From NCBI GenBank assembly GCA_030062745.1, contig CP099854.1, positions 11,186,014 through 11,250,013 of the forward strand: a DNA stretch of 64,000 nt, written 5' to 3'. The translations under genes were made by a program, and so were the position numbers. This stretch comes from Capitulum mitella (lineage: Eukaryota; Arthropoda; Thecostraca; Pollicipedomorpha; Pollicipedidae). The notes under the pieces are model-generated. The model saw only the letters and a list, made by a program, of their open reading frames with translations. It ran no database searches and had not been told where the DNA came from. Position 1 is the stretch's first letter; each line of letters opens with the position of its first letter. Positions 12,640 to 24,955 of this stretch are shown here, in pieces.

Positions 12640-12935
12640 CGGCCGCCGCCCGGCCGGCTCCTGATGACGCCTGGTAGACTCCTGATAACGTGCGGTCGGT
12701 TCCTGATGACGTCCAGCGGGCTCCTGATGGCGTTCAGCCTGCTCTTGATGACATAGAGCCGCACTCCCAGTCGACTCGTGGTGACCTCTGGTAGGCTCCT
12801 AGTGACGCCCGGCGGGCTCCTGATGACGCTCGGCCGGCTCCTAATGACGTCCAGTCTGCTCCTGATGACGTGGAGCCGCGCTCCCCGCCGGCTCCTGATG
12901 GCGTCCAGCCGCGGTTGGACCGCTGGCATCCTGGG
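12640..12935. repeat. Degenerate GCTCCTGATGACG tandem array
   Basis: A unit of about 21-27 bases built on GCTCCTGATGACGTCC is repeated with much divergence, immediately before the 32-bp array. Confidence 0.85.
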
Positions 12936-12949
12936 CAGCCGCTCCGATG

Positions 12950-13270
12950 TCGCCTGTCCGAGGTCCGCCTCGCAGAGGATATCGCTTGCCAGAGGTCCAC
13001 CTCGCAGAGGATATCGCTTGTCAGAGGTCCACCGCGCAGAGGATATCGCTTACCAGAGGTCCACCGCGCAGAGGATATCGCTTGCCAGAGGTCCACCGCG
13101 CAGAGGATATCGCTTGCCAGAGGTCCACCGCGCAGAGGATATCGCTCCCCAGAGGTCCACCGCGCAGAGGATATCGCTCCCCAGAGGTCCCACCGCGCAG
13201 AGGATATCGCTCGCCAGAGGTCCATCGCGCAGACGATATCGCTCGCCAGAGGTCCACCGCGCAGAGGGTG
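12950..13270 (+). repeat. 32-bp tandem array, each unit with an EcoRV site
   Basis: About ten near-identical 32-base units follow the pattern AGAGGTCCACCGCGCAGAGG followed by ATATCGCTTGCC. Almost every unit holds GATATC. Because 32 is not divisible by three, the same peptide words appear in all frames and the long open frames here are products of the repeat. Confidence 0.95.
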
Positions 13271-14424
13271 TCACCTGTCTTGACGACCAAGCTGTTTGCG
13301 GTACAGTACAACACTGCTCATCATTATCGACGGGTGAAAAAAAAACAAAAAGCACAGGGGGTAAACAGATATGGATGTTTCGATAAATTGCCAAAATCTT
13401 AATGCATCGCCGAAATGCCGTACCCGATATCGCTAATGGGAATCATATTCTTCCCCATACCATGCTTGCTTTTGTCTCATGAGTCGTGCGATTTTAAGAA
13501 AGTGTTTAAGGTATGGCGTGTGGACAATTTTTATGAAGAAGTAGCACGCACATGGCGAGATCTCGGACATTAAGTGTAATAGCACTATTGCAGCACTCTT
13601 CGATTATCACACATCGCATTTTGCCCTGTCCTTTCCTTCCTCCCCATCACGCGTTTATGGTGTTTTTATGGTAAGCTTAAGCGTCACGCTGGCCACGGAC
13701 CCAGCCCCCTTCCAGTTGCTTACGTAATTTACGAAAGATGGCCGGTAAGGGCACATGTTTTCCTTATTACTTAGTGCAAAACAGAAGTCTTTTAAAGCAC
13801 CTCACCCTGACAGTGGGAAAGACGTAAAACATCGCTCAAACTCTACCAAAACATTTCCTCCCATTTCGCACGAGTTCCTTTGCCGAAATCCCCAGACACA
13901 GTTCTTCATAATGCTGTTCATGATCGTAACCTGGCGATTGTGTGGGCTTATTACTTTGTTGGAAAACAAAACGTGTTGTGTACGCAAAGCTGCGTTGTGC
14001 ACATTTCTTTTACCCCGTTGAAGCGCTGAGTCGCTTCTTGTCCAAGAACGCTGTTCCTCGTTTACAGCTACGGCTTCATCGGTATGCGACCTTTGTAACT
14101 GCTCCGTCGTGAACGTAAACTGGAATAAAAATGTTTGTTTTTGGGCTCAAATTGCACAGCCTGCAAGCGGGTGAAGGATTTTTGAGGAGATGTGTGTCCT
14201 TTTAGAGGCCGTATTTCTCCTGTTGCGGCCGCAGGAACCGGTGGCACTGTCCAACGGTGACTCGTCAGTTTTGTGCAGCCTGCAGCCTCATACCTGGCGG
14301 CCTCCGCAGCGCTCTTAGCGTTACGTAACGCGGGGACTGCACTGTTGCGAGGCCGGTCAGAGCCGTCACCCGCCGGCGACGCGCAGAAATGGAGCCTGCG
14401 GTCCGGACAACACGTCCAGGGCAG
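13271..14424. other. No gene recognised
   Basis: AT-leaning sequence contains no exon-like segment with convincing splice sites. It becomes GC-rich as the next array begins. Confidence 0.4.
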
Positions 14425-15025
14425 GAGAGTGGCCACCAGCACTGCAGCATCATCAACAGCCGAGTACAGGAGACTGACCACCACCACTGCAGCATCATCA
14501 ACACCGAGCACGGGAGAGTGACCACCAGCACTGCAGCATCATCAACACCGAGCACGGGAGACTGACCACCAGCACTGCAGCATCATCAACACCGAGCAAG
14601 GGAGACTGACCACCACCACTGCAGCATCATCAACACCGAGCAAGGGAGACTGACCACCAGCACTGCAGCATCATCAACACCGAGCACGGGAGAGTGGCCA
14701 CCAGCACTGCAGCATCATCAACACCGAGTACGGGAGAGTGGCCACCACACTGCAGCATCATCAACACCGAGTACAGGAGACTGACCACCACCACTGCAGC
14801 ATCATCAACACCGAGCACGGGAGAGTGGCCAAGCAATTATCAACACCGAGTACAGGAGACTGACCACCACCACTGCAGCATCATCAACACCGAGCACGGG
14901 AGAGTGACCACCAGCACTGCAGCATCATCAACACCGAGCACGGGAGACTGACCACCAGCACTGCAGCATCATCAACGCCGATTACAGGAGACTGACCACC
15001 AGCACTGCAGCATCATCGGCGCCTG
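14425..15025 (+). repeat. 44-bp tandem array, CACTGCAGCATCATCAACACC unit
   Basis: About thirteen 44-base copies contain ACTGCAGCATCATCAACACC, then GAGCACGGGAGACTGACCAC. Units differ at a few fixed sites (ACGGG/ACAGG/AAGGG and AGACTGAC/AGAGTGGC), so variants can be ordered. One unit is partly deleted near 14830. Confidence 0.95.
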
Positions 15026-15439
15026 ACACAGGCGACCGCTCAGAGGAGCTCAGCTGCGCCTGCTCAGGGACTGACCAGGCGAGGTAACACCACGCGGAGC
15101 GCAGCGTCAGCCTGGCGAGACGAGTCAAACCAGAATCTGCTGACGCCATATGAAAGGCGTCCAGTCACAGTGTCCCAAGCGGAACGCTGGTGACGGTTTC
15201 GTGCCTTTTTAAATCATTTCGCGCCTACCACCGCCGCCCTTTGCTCGACGATATGAAACAAATGAATGATTTGTTGATCACCTGTCACCACCCACGCCCT
15301 GTTTTAAGAGACCTAGAAAAGGTCATCAGGCTCCCCCCTGCCCGCCCGAGTCAGAAGTTTGAATCGCTTTTCGGACAGGCTTCTGACCCCTGGCAGGAAG
15401 CGGAAGAGAGCTCCTCCAGAGTTCGCCTTCAGAGGAGGA
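15026..15439. other. Spacer between two arrays
   Basis: Ordinary sequence without a recognised gene leads into the 29-bp array. Confidence 0.4.
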
Positions 15440-15755
15440 GGTGGAACCGAGGAGGAGTCCAGAGCAGAGCTCCTCCAGAGCAGGAGTCCAGAGCAGGAGT
15501 CCAGAGCGGAGCTCCTCCAGAGCAGGAGTCCAGAGCAGAGCTCCTCCAGAGCAGGAGTCCAGAGCAGAGCTCCTCCAGAACAGGAGTCCAGAGCAGAGCT
15601 CCTCCAGAGCAGGAGTCCAGAGCAGAGCTCCTCCAGAGCAGGAGTCCAGAGCGGAGCTCCTCTAGAGCAGGAGTCCAGAGCAGAGCTCCTCCAGAGCAGG
15701 AGTCCAGAGCGGAGCTCCTCCAGAGCAGGAGTCCAGAGCAGAGCAACGCCATCAC
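15440..15755 (+). repeat. 29-bp tandem array, each unit with a SacI site
   Basis: About ten units of 29 bases (GAGCAGGAGTCCAGAGCAGA followed by GCTCCTCCA) lie head to tail. A unit length not divisible by three, with no stops in any frame, makes long Arg/Glu/Leu/Gln-rich frames open on both strands. I see no start, signal peptide or conserved flank to support translation. Confidence 0.95.
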
Positions 15756-16430
15756 GTGCCATCTCATTCCATCGCCGCACGGGGCACGCGAATTAAAAGA
15801 TTGGTGGTCCGTTGAAGGGGCTGATGGTCTGCTGTAGCGAGTCACAGTAGCGGTCTCTGACGGTCAGCATGGTCTCTGTGGTGAGGTGGGGACGACCACC
15901 TTTCGAGGTCGACGTTACGACCTGCAAGCCTTCCAAAGGCAATACATAGTCCATCGCAATATAACCGCATCACGCTCATTTGAACGGTGGTCGAGAATTT
16001 ACGAAAATGAATTCGCTGTCGCTTGGTAGGCATTTCAGCGAGTCGTGATGCAGCCTGTAGCCGCATGCAGCAGCAGGTCAGTCTGTCTGTCGCAGCAGCC
16101 GCGGCGGTAACAGTATCCGCGCGATGGCGTCCGCAGTCGTCACCCGGGCATTTGCATGGCGAGCTGCTGCCTGCCTGCGATGTCCTGTCCTGGGGACGGA
16201 GGGGATCTGCGGCAGTGACCACCGTGAACCTCCGCAGTAAGTCCGTAGTACATGCCTACGTCCGTCCACCGGGACGTTCCGACGTCCCGGACGTCCCGTC
16301 ATAGCGACGTAGGGAATCTACTGTAGTGATCCGTCAAAGCACCGCAGTGACTGTCAGGCCCTCCATTGTAACCACTGCGTTGACCTGCCGCGGCATCTGC
16401 AGCAGTTTGTCGCAATGGCTGTGTGGTCCG
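15756..16430. other. No gene recognised
   Basis: Moderately GC-rich sequence contains no domain or exon that I recognise. Confidence 0.4.
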
Positions 16431-16690
16431 GCACTCCCCGTAATCCGGTAACCTCCTGTGATCCTGCACATCTCTTGTGATCCTGCGCACACGCCGTAAT
16501 CGGACACGCCTCCTGTGACCCCGCACACCTCCCGTGACCCGCACACCTGTGATCCGTCACTCTTCCCGTGATCCGGCGCCTCCCGTGATCCTGCGCGCAT
16601 CCCGTGATTCTGCACACCTCCTGTGATTCTGCACACCTCTTGTGATCCTGCGCCGTAATCGAACACATCTCCTGTCTCGATCCGACGACC
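16431..16690. repeat. Degenerate CTGTGATCCTGCACAC array
   Basis: Units of about 17-20 bases built on TCCTGTGATCCTGCACACC are strongly diverged. A looser ACATCTGTCTGAGTACA-like repeat follows to about 16860. Confidence 0.85.
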
Positions 16691-19190
16691 TTCATCGCTT
16701 GCTGTCTCAGGACGAAGTGGCCTGACATCGAAGGATCACCGAGCCCATCTTCATCTGAACACATCAGGTCACCTCCAGGCTCCATCCGAGTACACTAGGC
16801 GATCTCCACATCTGTCTGAGAACATCGGGCAATCTGCACATCTGTCTGAGTACACCAGACGACGTCCAGTTGAACTGTTTCTGGCCACAGGAGGATAAGG
16901 CACTCGAGTCCAAACTCACGCGCATTCTTTTCTTTTATAACCGCTGTGTATAGGATTCAAAAGATAAATACAAGGCCTGGAAATGTTCAACAAGATCGAA
17001 GCTTGGCCCGATTCTCCAGCGCCGTTGATACCCTGTGTTACTGCGTTCTGCAGATGTGTTCTTTCTATTCAGAATTTCGCCAAATGTTCCTGTTTTTAAC
17101 CCAACCCATTTCTCGCCACCATCGGTCTTCATCCCATGGCGCCAGACCTCTTAAAGCGACGCATGGTTTGCATACGGTGCTGTAAGAACTGGATCAGGCC
17201 TGAAAGAGAACTTTCAACGGCTTATTTCCAGTGGGGGAATGGGATAAACAAAATGCGAGCGCTGCATTTCCTTGGCCATGCTCGCAACACGTATCTATCG
17301 GTAATTTTCCGATCCTGATCAAAGACAGGTAAGTGCCACTGGTCTTGTGTTTACTTCTCCACCGACTTGCCCAGCAATAAACGCAACTTTTTGTTCCAAA
17401 TCAGATATTGAAATAAACTGCATCCTCATACATGTAGCCATGCCAGTGTCTGAGTTGTCAGTCAGACATCATATCAGCTGAAATTGGAGGCTGCTAATTA
17501 AATTTGCTAGTACATCAACTGCGTTAACTTTCCATTACTTCCGACCTGGAAATCCGCACCACAGGTCCACGAAAGGCGCAGTAACACGAGGAGCAGTTTC
17601 ACTGCTACATATCAGCATACAGCTAAGCTGCCTGCTCAACCCAGGACCAACCGAAAAAAAATGAGCTTCAACTGTCCATCGAGAAAAATGGTAGCCGTCA
17701 ACCTGGGACCAGCTAGAAAAATCGCCTAGACTGCACACATTGGAAATCGCCGGAATACAATCCAATGCAGCTTAAGCGGCTTCTCTCTCTCTCGTCATCC
17801 CGGCCGCGAATAAAAAAAAAATCAGGACTCTTTTGACAATACAGGAGGGTCGGGACTCGTTCATCTAGCGTTGGGATCTCGGAAAACTATTCCCAAAACT
17901 AGAGATCAGGCTCCCATGGCCCGCCGCAAGTTATGTTCCCCGCCAAATTTACAAATAACCACTTGGTATGACCTGTAACCGATGGTCAGGTGAATGATCT
18001 GCCTGAATTTAACTTTGTATTTTCTAATACTTTTTGCGCGATTTTCAAATTTTTTTATAGCAAAAAGTGTTGTTAGTAGTGCATCTGAACGCAACGTCAA
18101 CTATTTTGAACGCGATAACGTCCTGACATGTAAAAATATGAATCAATGATTCATCTCCTGTCCTGTCCTGTCCTGTGCTGGCAAGACGGGTTCGAGTCGC
18201 CGGCGCTCGATATTTGGCCCGCGGGTCAGCTGGCAGCTGGCCAACATGGGGTCGAGCTGACTGCCACACGGCCGTGTCGCGCCCTTGGCGGCAAGCAAAA
18301 TTTTCGCCACAAAATCAGCCGTCACCTGGAATTGTGCGATCGGGAGTAAGGGTCGAAACAACAAGCTGCACAACAAGCTCTGCTTCGAACGGGCTCCGAT
18401 CCCCAACATCGCCCTATCAAACCACTGGGTTCAAATTTATAAATATTGAGCCCTCGCTCACTAAAGACAGAACTCCGGTATCAATGCGGGAAACGCAATT
18501 TGATCTTACGGCACACAAAAGACAGAAATATCGCACTGAGTTTATTTTATGACGAACTCTCCATAACTGTTCCTTTTACCCTGAGGCGCATGCAATGCGT
18601 CCGAGACCCACAAAAATGGTCCGAAGTGCTCACAGAAAACTTGACCTGCTAACAAATTAACGGTCCATTCGCCTTTCCTTCGTACTCCAGAGAATAAAAC
18701 GGCGCTAATGAAGATGAATACGAAGAACTACGCAGGAATAAAAGCAAATAAGGGAGAAAAACAGCGCTAAGTGTCTGCCAGTAAGGAAGTGCTGAAGTTT
18801 CGGAAAAACGAATTTAGATGCAACATTCCACGGGCATCACCACGTCCTCTCTTATCCCACCATAGCCAAACATTTGCTGTCGTGCAAGATGAAGTCGGCT
18901 GACGGCTGTTGCCAACGCACGTCATAAATGCTGGGATGAAATACATCGCACTGAAACGGAGTACTCGAAACGGGCTTTGCCGTGCACTAGAGGTTTTTAG
19001 GAACGTGGAATATAAACTGGATACATCGAACGATGCTTTTACTGCATATCAGTACCTTGCAGCAAAGTACTGTTGGCGAAGGATTTCTGCTACACGATTC
19101 GTGAAGAAAACTGGGGGGGGGGGGGTTACAGGCGTTCAATGCGCGTTATCACACGAGGACGCAAGCCAAGCTTCAGCATGGCCCTGCTAG
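16691..19190. other. No gene recognised
   Basis: Mostly AT-leaning sequence with a short (TGTCC)n run near 18156-18180 and a 13-G homopolymer at 19113-19125. If the candidate minus-strand first exon at 19681 is real, this would be its intron. I found no following exon. Confidence 0.4.
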
Positions 19191-20830
19191 TCCCCGCTGC
19201 ATCAGAAGCTTGGCTGGTCTGGACCGTTCGCCGGCCGGCCAGCCCGGCCGTTTCCCCCACGTACGCCGCTGTGGCCGGGCGCAGCTGCATGCATCCGGCA
19301 GCGCCTGAGCAGGGGCGGCGCCAGGCATCCCATCTAGGGAGTCGGGCCGATGCCGGACCGTCCGACCCCTCCGCCCCCTCAAAAAACGCCCGCATCCTCC
19401 GGAAGCCGACGCCGAATTCCGCGCGTCCACCCGGGCGGGCCCCTGGTGCCGGCGGCGGCGACGGGGGGCGGCCGGCGGCGCGCCGTGGCCCCGACCGCCG
19501 GACAAAGGTGCCGGCTGTCCAAGGTTACGCGTCGGCCGGCGTCGGAGCTCGTCTCCCCGCTGTAGCGCGCGCCGCCGCCAAGTTCAGGGCCGCCGGCGGT
19601 CGCCTAGCAACAGGGGGTGCGCCGCGCCGCGACCCGCTCCGACCCAGCGCGACCCCCGCGGCCCCGTGCGGAGAGCTTACCTCATGGCAGAGTCCGCGCT
19701 GCGTTGGTGACCAGCTCCACCTCGCGCCGCCGCCGCCGCCGCCGCTAAAAAACGCTCCGCCCGCGCCGTCGCGCGCCGGCACTCGCGCACTCGCCGCGTC
19801 CCGCGGGCACTCGCGACACTCGCGCAGCACTCGCGACTGCCAGGCACTGGCCGTCGGTCGTCTCACGCGCGCTGAGCGGGCGCGCTGCGGACCCCTTTCG
19901 GGCAGCGCGGCCGGTTACGCAAAAATGGCTGTTCATGGGCCGCGGCGGGCCGGCGTGGCATGGGCGCCATGCCCGGGCCCTGGCGACGACACGCCAGGGG
20001 GAGGGGCGAGCCGGCGGCCAATCAGCGCCAGCCGCCGCCCGCCCGCGGCACCCCCACCGGAATGCCGCGCCGGGGGGGGGGGGTCCGCGGGGGAAGCTAC
20101 CCCCGAGGGTTTGACTGACGTGTGAGGAGAGCCGTTGGAGGGAGATGACCGCTGGGATGCGCCGCCGCCGCTCAAGCCGTTGCCGGCTGCCGAGCGTTCG
20201 TCCCGTGTACTGGGGCGCGACCTCGTGTCATGACCTCGCCGCACTGCCGCCGACCCCACCACCATCTGGCGCCGACCGCGGGCCGCCGGATGACGCGCGT
20301 GCGCCGCGTCGGCCGCGGCGCGTCGGGTTTGGCGCGCGCGCCGCCGGCCGGTCATGGGCGGCTGGCCGTGGCGCTCCCAGTGTACAGTCTATGCGTGCTG
20401 GCGGCCAGCCGCCGCCGCCGCCGCCGGCCGGCAGGCGGCTGCAGGCTCTGCAACTGCGCCGCAACATGGGCCGCTGCGACCGGCGCGCGCCGTCTACAGC
20501 ACGTCCCCGTCCCCCGCCGGCCCCGGCCCCTCTGGTTCCCCCGGGGTCTGCTGCCGCCGCTGCCGGTGTCCCCAGCCTCGGGCGCCGTCCTCGGCCGGTT
20601 CCCGCGGGGTGACAAAAAGAGGAACGGCACGTGGGTGTATGGAGCGGGATCCGTCGAAACATGCGGTCAGTGGTCAATGTCGGCCAGACGCTCTGAGCCG
20701 CTGTCAGTGGCAGCGATAATGCCGGAGGAAGGAGTGCGGCGAGACTCGGGCGGGGGAGGGGGGGGGGGCTGGTCGGCGGTTTTGATCGTTCGCTGGGCTG
20801 AGGCGCCGGTAAACTCTGGTGATGTCAACG
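19190..20830. promoter_or_regulatory. Large CpG island
   Basis: About 1.6 kb of extremely CpG-dense sequence carries (GCC)n/(CGG)n runs near 19727-19745 and 20410-20435. Every frame is open over long stretches, so open frames prove nothing here. CpG density of this kind commonly marks promoters. The best exon candidate inside it is on the minus strand, ending at 19681. Confidence 0.6.
19681..19860 (-). CDS. Candidate first exon (5-prime UTR plus ATG-AG) of an unknown gene
   Basis: On the minus strand the island reads a CGG-rich leader, then GACTCTGCCATGAG directly followed by the donor GTAAGC (intron from 19680). This would be a first exon whose coding part is one Met codon plus two bases. 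The upstream leader holds several CGCGAGTG words (about 19779-19850), which could be regulatory. No downstream exon was identified, so the product is unknown. The upstream end given is a guess. Confidence 0.35.
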
Positions 20831-22219
20831 GGAAACAATGACTGCGCCGTTATGAGACCGGCGACATCGCAGTGATGTGATGATTACATGTGACTGTGGG
20901 ACATAAAGGTATGCAGAACTGTTCAAATGCCAAAGAGGGAAAAGGAAGCACGGCAGGCCGGGAATTAGGACCATAATACATGACTATAATAAATAAAGTG
21001 TGCTAACGCAGGCGAAAAAACTATTGCGCCAATGGGTAATGCCAATGGGGAAAATTGCTAAATGTATAAACTGCTACTTAATTACATTCAACTGCAATAC
21101 AATAGGTCGTATAGCACGTATGCACATAGCGATGTACTAAATAACGTATCTTTTTCACAAGCCATGCGGCCTAAGTTTCAATGACCTGAGGCGAAATGAA
21201 TACACACGTCACAACAACGTTACGTTTTAACGACGCACTACAAACCCCCTCCAATGCTTTAGGTTGGAAACTCTAAAGCGCCTGTGGTGCACCCTCGTAG
21301 CCCCGCCCCAGCACTTCCAGCGCCGGCCCCACACCACTGTATTGCGGTTTCCACCCCCCCCCCCCCGTTCCGCCGGCCCGGAACTGGTTATCAGCCTGCC
21401 CCACGTCTCGGCCGGGGGAAGGGGGCGTCACGAGACGATTGCGGTCGCCTGCCGCAGAAGTCATCGCTATGTTTGTCGCGAGGATGTGACTGTGCCGGCG
21501 CGCAGTCGGGAACCGCTCGGGGAGTCACTCGCCGTCCTGCGTCCTGACCGCATGACACATGGCTGCACAGGTCAGGCCCGCGCCGTGATGGGTTAGCGGT
21601 GTGGTCGTCGGCACGCGAACCGCAAGGGCGCGCGGTCACCGTGGAAGACGCGGGAGGCTAAAAGTTTGGGACTGGGTGCCGAAGGCAGATTTTGTGCAAC
21701 ATCCTCCCATGCAATGTTGTAGAATTAAAGATTAAGCTATTTAAGTTATTGAAAAATATATATAAATTATGAAAAGGATTAAATTAAAAATTAAAGATAA
21801 TTAAAAATTAAGACAACTAAAACGTTAACATTCTTGAAAAATTGGGGGTGTCCCTGCCCTCGACCTTCATCTTACCCTCCCCCCCTTCCCGCGGCGCCAC
21901 CGAGAGCGGGCAGTGTCGTCTTTCTCAGTTTCTGTCGTCTTTACTCCGTGCACGGCGTAGTTAGGGTTACGTATGGCCGGTATCTTGGTTGTGCGACATT
22001 AGAGGCCGTTTCAGCCTCGACTTCTGTCCATGTGAGGTGTTTTATCATAACTCCAACGAAGCTGGTTTAGCCGTGGCGGGCGACGATTTCACTGATTGTG
22101 GTTCGTGAAGGTGAAACCATAATTTGTCTCGTGATTTCTCTGGCGTTTTTTAGATGGTGGGTATCTAGCTGAACATTGTTGGATACATTGCTAAAACGGG
22201 TTAGCTTTTAACTGTTCAG
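20831..22219. other. No gene recognised
   Basis: AT-rich sequence, with a GC-rich patch at about 21290-21660. No supported exon was found. Confidence 0.4.
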
Positions 22220-23200
22220 AAGACATCTTCAGACGAAGCAACAGGCCGGAGAAGACGGCTGATGCGAGCGCACCGCTGCGCTCGTGTTACGAAGAGGTGT
22301 CCACTGTGAATCGGCCGGGTCCCTCTCATCTTCAGCTCAGACAAGCTGCGGGGAGCCGACATCAGGGGCCGTGACATCACCCGGCAGCAGGACGATACCG
22401 AGCGGGCCTGTCCCCGGCGGCCGGACGACGTGAAGCCGGACTCGCCGCTCGTACCGACGCTAATCCAAAATGGTATGCTAATGGCATGCTCATGGCACGA
22501 CACACCGGACTTTTGACATTTAGGAGCTGCTTCCGACGAGCCGGCGGTGGCTGAGCCAATAACCAGCGGCGCACACGGCTGGATCGCGTTAAGCGGCGGT
22601 CGTCGGCCGGCGTGGAGGGATGCGTAACAACAGGCCGGTCTCAGCGTGTGTCCCGCTGCCAAATGGACGACCGCCGTCCGTGGACCGGTCCGTGCCGTAC
22701 ATGGCAACTGCCCGCGCCATCTTCGCCATACATGCACAGTTTCATTAAGACTTCGAAACGCTGCATCACATCCTGCATAGCGTTGCATTTGACTGCTCCG
22801 GGGCTGCCATTGACACCCCGGCGGAAATCCACTCGAGCGTTGGCCCATGCTGCAGAATGCAGATTCCGGTGCATATAACCTTCGTAAAAAAACGGCGTGC
22901 AGGGAGCAGGGTGGTCACTGGACTGTAACGCCGACTAGTGAGTGCGAGCCGGGCCAGAGCGGTAACGGTGCTCTCGGGCCCGTGCTCAGCTGCGCGCTCT
23001 AACCCTTCCCGCCCGGCGCGGCGGCGGCCGTCGGGATACAGAGCGGCTAACGGTGCCCGCCGCGTCTCGGGCCGGGCGGTCGGCGCCCCGAGCGACCGAC
23101 GGCGGCGCCATCTGAGGTGCTGGCCGGCCGCCCCGTGTACGCCGGGGAGACGCGGAAAGCGTCGTGACCCAGCGGTCGGTGATTGAGTTGGATGGCGATG
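22220..23200. other. GC-rich stretch, no gene recognised
   Basis: CpG-rich sequence with overlapping open frames on both strands, including 210 codons on the minus strand at 22216-22848. None carries a recognisable motif. A promoter island is possible at about 22950-23170. Confidence 0.35.
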
Positions 23201-24279
23201 GTTTTGGCGGTTGATTTCTCGACAGGGCTGATGATGGACGTTCAAATTTAGTGCCGAATTTCTCCGTTGTTGTTTTATACGATGTTTTGTGGTGGAAAAC
23301 TGGAATCAACTAGATTAAATTTCTGTAGTGCCTGAAGCCTGCTCTGCTGCGTGTACGCCCCACACATTGACATCTGAACCGAACTGCAACGTTATTGCCA
23401 TCGTTTTTTGCTTTCGTGAATAGGATTTGAAACTCCACGGTAGTCGCTCCCTGAATGTACTCTCCTAAGCTGCAATCTGCCATGGCTAGAGATTTCCGAA
23501 AATCATTGGAGGGTCCACGTAGGATTTCAGACCATTTCTGTCCAGTCATTGTCATGAGCCCAATGTCAAAATCCCTGAATATTGGAAGGCCCGGAAACCC
23601 CCCCCCCCCAATGCCGGGATCGCCAGCCGTGCAGTCTGGAAATGAAAACTGCCCGTACATGCGTGGCTTTCATGGACGGCACGGATAGTGGAGCCATCCA
23701 GACTTTCCGCTTCACTCTGCGGCAGACCTCTTCTTCACGGGGCTGTCAGACGACGGGTGCTTTGCTTTCCCGACCTCGGCAACCTGTGACCGCAAAGTGA
23801 ACGTTATTTACTCTTCGGAGAGGAAATCCTCTCTCTCTTTCTCTAACTCTCACTCGTAGTCCCTCTCTCGCTCCGTCCTTTTCTCCTTATCCGGGCTTTA
23901 CGCATTTCTTCGGCAGACTTGATTTGAGTTGGGCTGAAATGCAGTTAGGGGACTGCGCGCATTTACAGTGGCTACATCGGACATGCAAAAATGCTTGGGC
24001 GCCTCATAACAATGCATCTCCAGCAAGACCGTCCACTTACGAATACGGAGACCATGAAAGCATATAAACACGGCGAACAGTGATTGAAAACACCACCATA
24101 ATCACAACCTTCTCCCCCCAAAAAAAATCGATGTCTGCTAGTGCTCGAAGTCACCTGCAGTCGCGAACGGGACAATCTCATTAATCCGTCGCTGGCTGGG
24201 GGGGACTTTTGACGCCCTCCCTGGCGCATTTCCTAAAGATCTCCGAAACGAGTGACCTCAGCGCGTTGAAACTTTCAGT
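23201..24279. other. No gene recognised; CT-rich tract
   Basis: A pyrimidine-rich tract lies at about 23821-23885. A minus-strand frame at 23310-23660 has no recognised domain. Nothing else is supported. Confidence 0.35.
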
Positions 24280-24720
24280 ACCTTTTTTACATCAACCTGG
24301 CACATACAAACAAAATTTGGTGATTAAGGTCATTCTGGGTCGTGTCATATGACGTGAAATGGGTTATATGACGAAAAAAACAACCATGTTTTGTGATTTG
24401 ACGCATAGTTTTACCTCGTTTCATAGTCACAGTTAAAATTCTTCAACATGGCAACGGTAGTTTGCTTTGTATGGCATGAAGACACGAGAGATCGATGTAC
24501 GCCACCCGTGACCCCATACTAGGTCATCTTAGGTCAAATATTTATGTAGAAATTACGAATTTTAGACGAGATGCACATGCGAATAAAGGAAAGAAGGAAG
24601 GCATTTCGATGATGTTTGATACAAAAAAAAGTTTTTTTTCCAGCCCGGGAGTAATAACATGGATAATTTAAAGGCCTTTGGCCTTTTGTCTGGTCAGCTT
24701 AGGTCAAGAGTGTTTTTTTT
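24280..24720. repeat. Dispersed repeat rich in AGGTCA words
   Basis: Intergenic repeat-like sequence contains paired hexamers such as AGGTCATCTTAGGTCA (24521-24536) and GGTCAGCTTAGGTCA near 24691. Similar phrases occur at 25540-25730, 30180-30330 and 54560-55480. Confidence 0.5.
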
Positions 24721-24837
24721 TGCGGACAATAAAGATGTAATAGAATTGGAAACATTTATTCATCGCTGTGTGCACATTAGCAAGCTTCATCACATCAAAA
24801 ATATTGCTATAAAGAGCGATATGTATATAGACAGTTA

Positions 24838-24955
24838 TACATATATCTAGTATGCATATATTTATATGTATATATGCATATATATATATATCTTTGTATA
24901 TATATAAATACAGACATATGTACATAGATATATGCATATATCTTTATATATCGCA
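24838..24955. repeat. TA-rich low-complexity tract
   Basis: ATATAT/TATGCA-type low complexity gives chance Tyr/Ile-rich open frames. Confidence 0.9.

Noticed and set aside
12950..13270. CRISPR-like array
   Set aside because: Units are contiguous with no unique spacers, and the window is eukaryotic.
12734..13394. Several 100-200-codon frames over the 32-bp array
   Set aside because: Repeat products: the same peptide words occur in all three frames.
15190..15845. Long Glu/Arg/Ser and Leu/Trp/Ser-rich open frames on both strands
   Set aside because: They are created by the 29-bp tandem repeat, which lacks stops in every frame.
18146..18200. tRNA-like GGGTTCGAGTC box near 18188
   Set aside because: No matching A box, acceptor stem or anticodon arm could be folded around it.
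19073..20125. 350-codon plus-strand open frame in the CpG island
   Set aside because: All frames are open in this composition, the protein is Ala/Pro/Arg/Gly low complexity, and it crosses a 13-G homopolymer.
22216..22848. 210-codon minus-strand open frame
   Set aside because: No family resemblance and CpG-rich chance-open composition.
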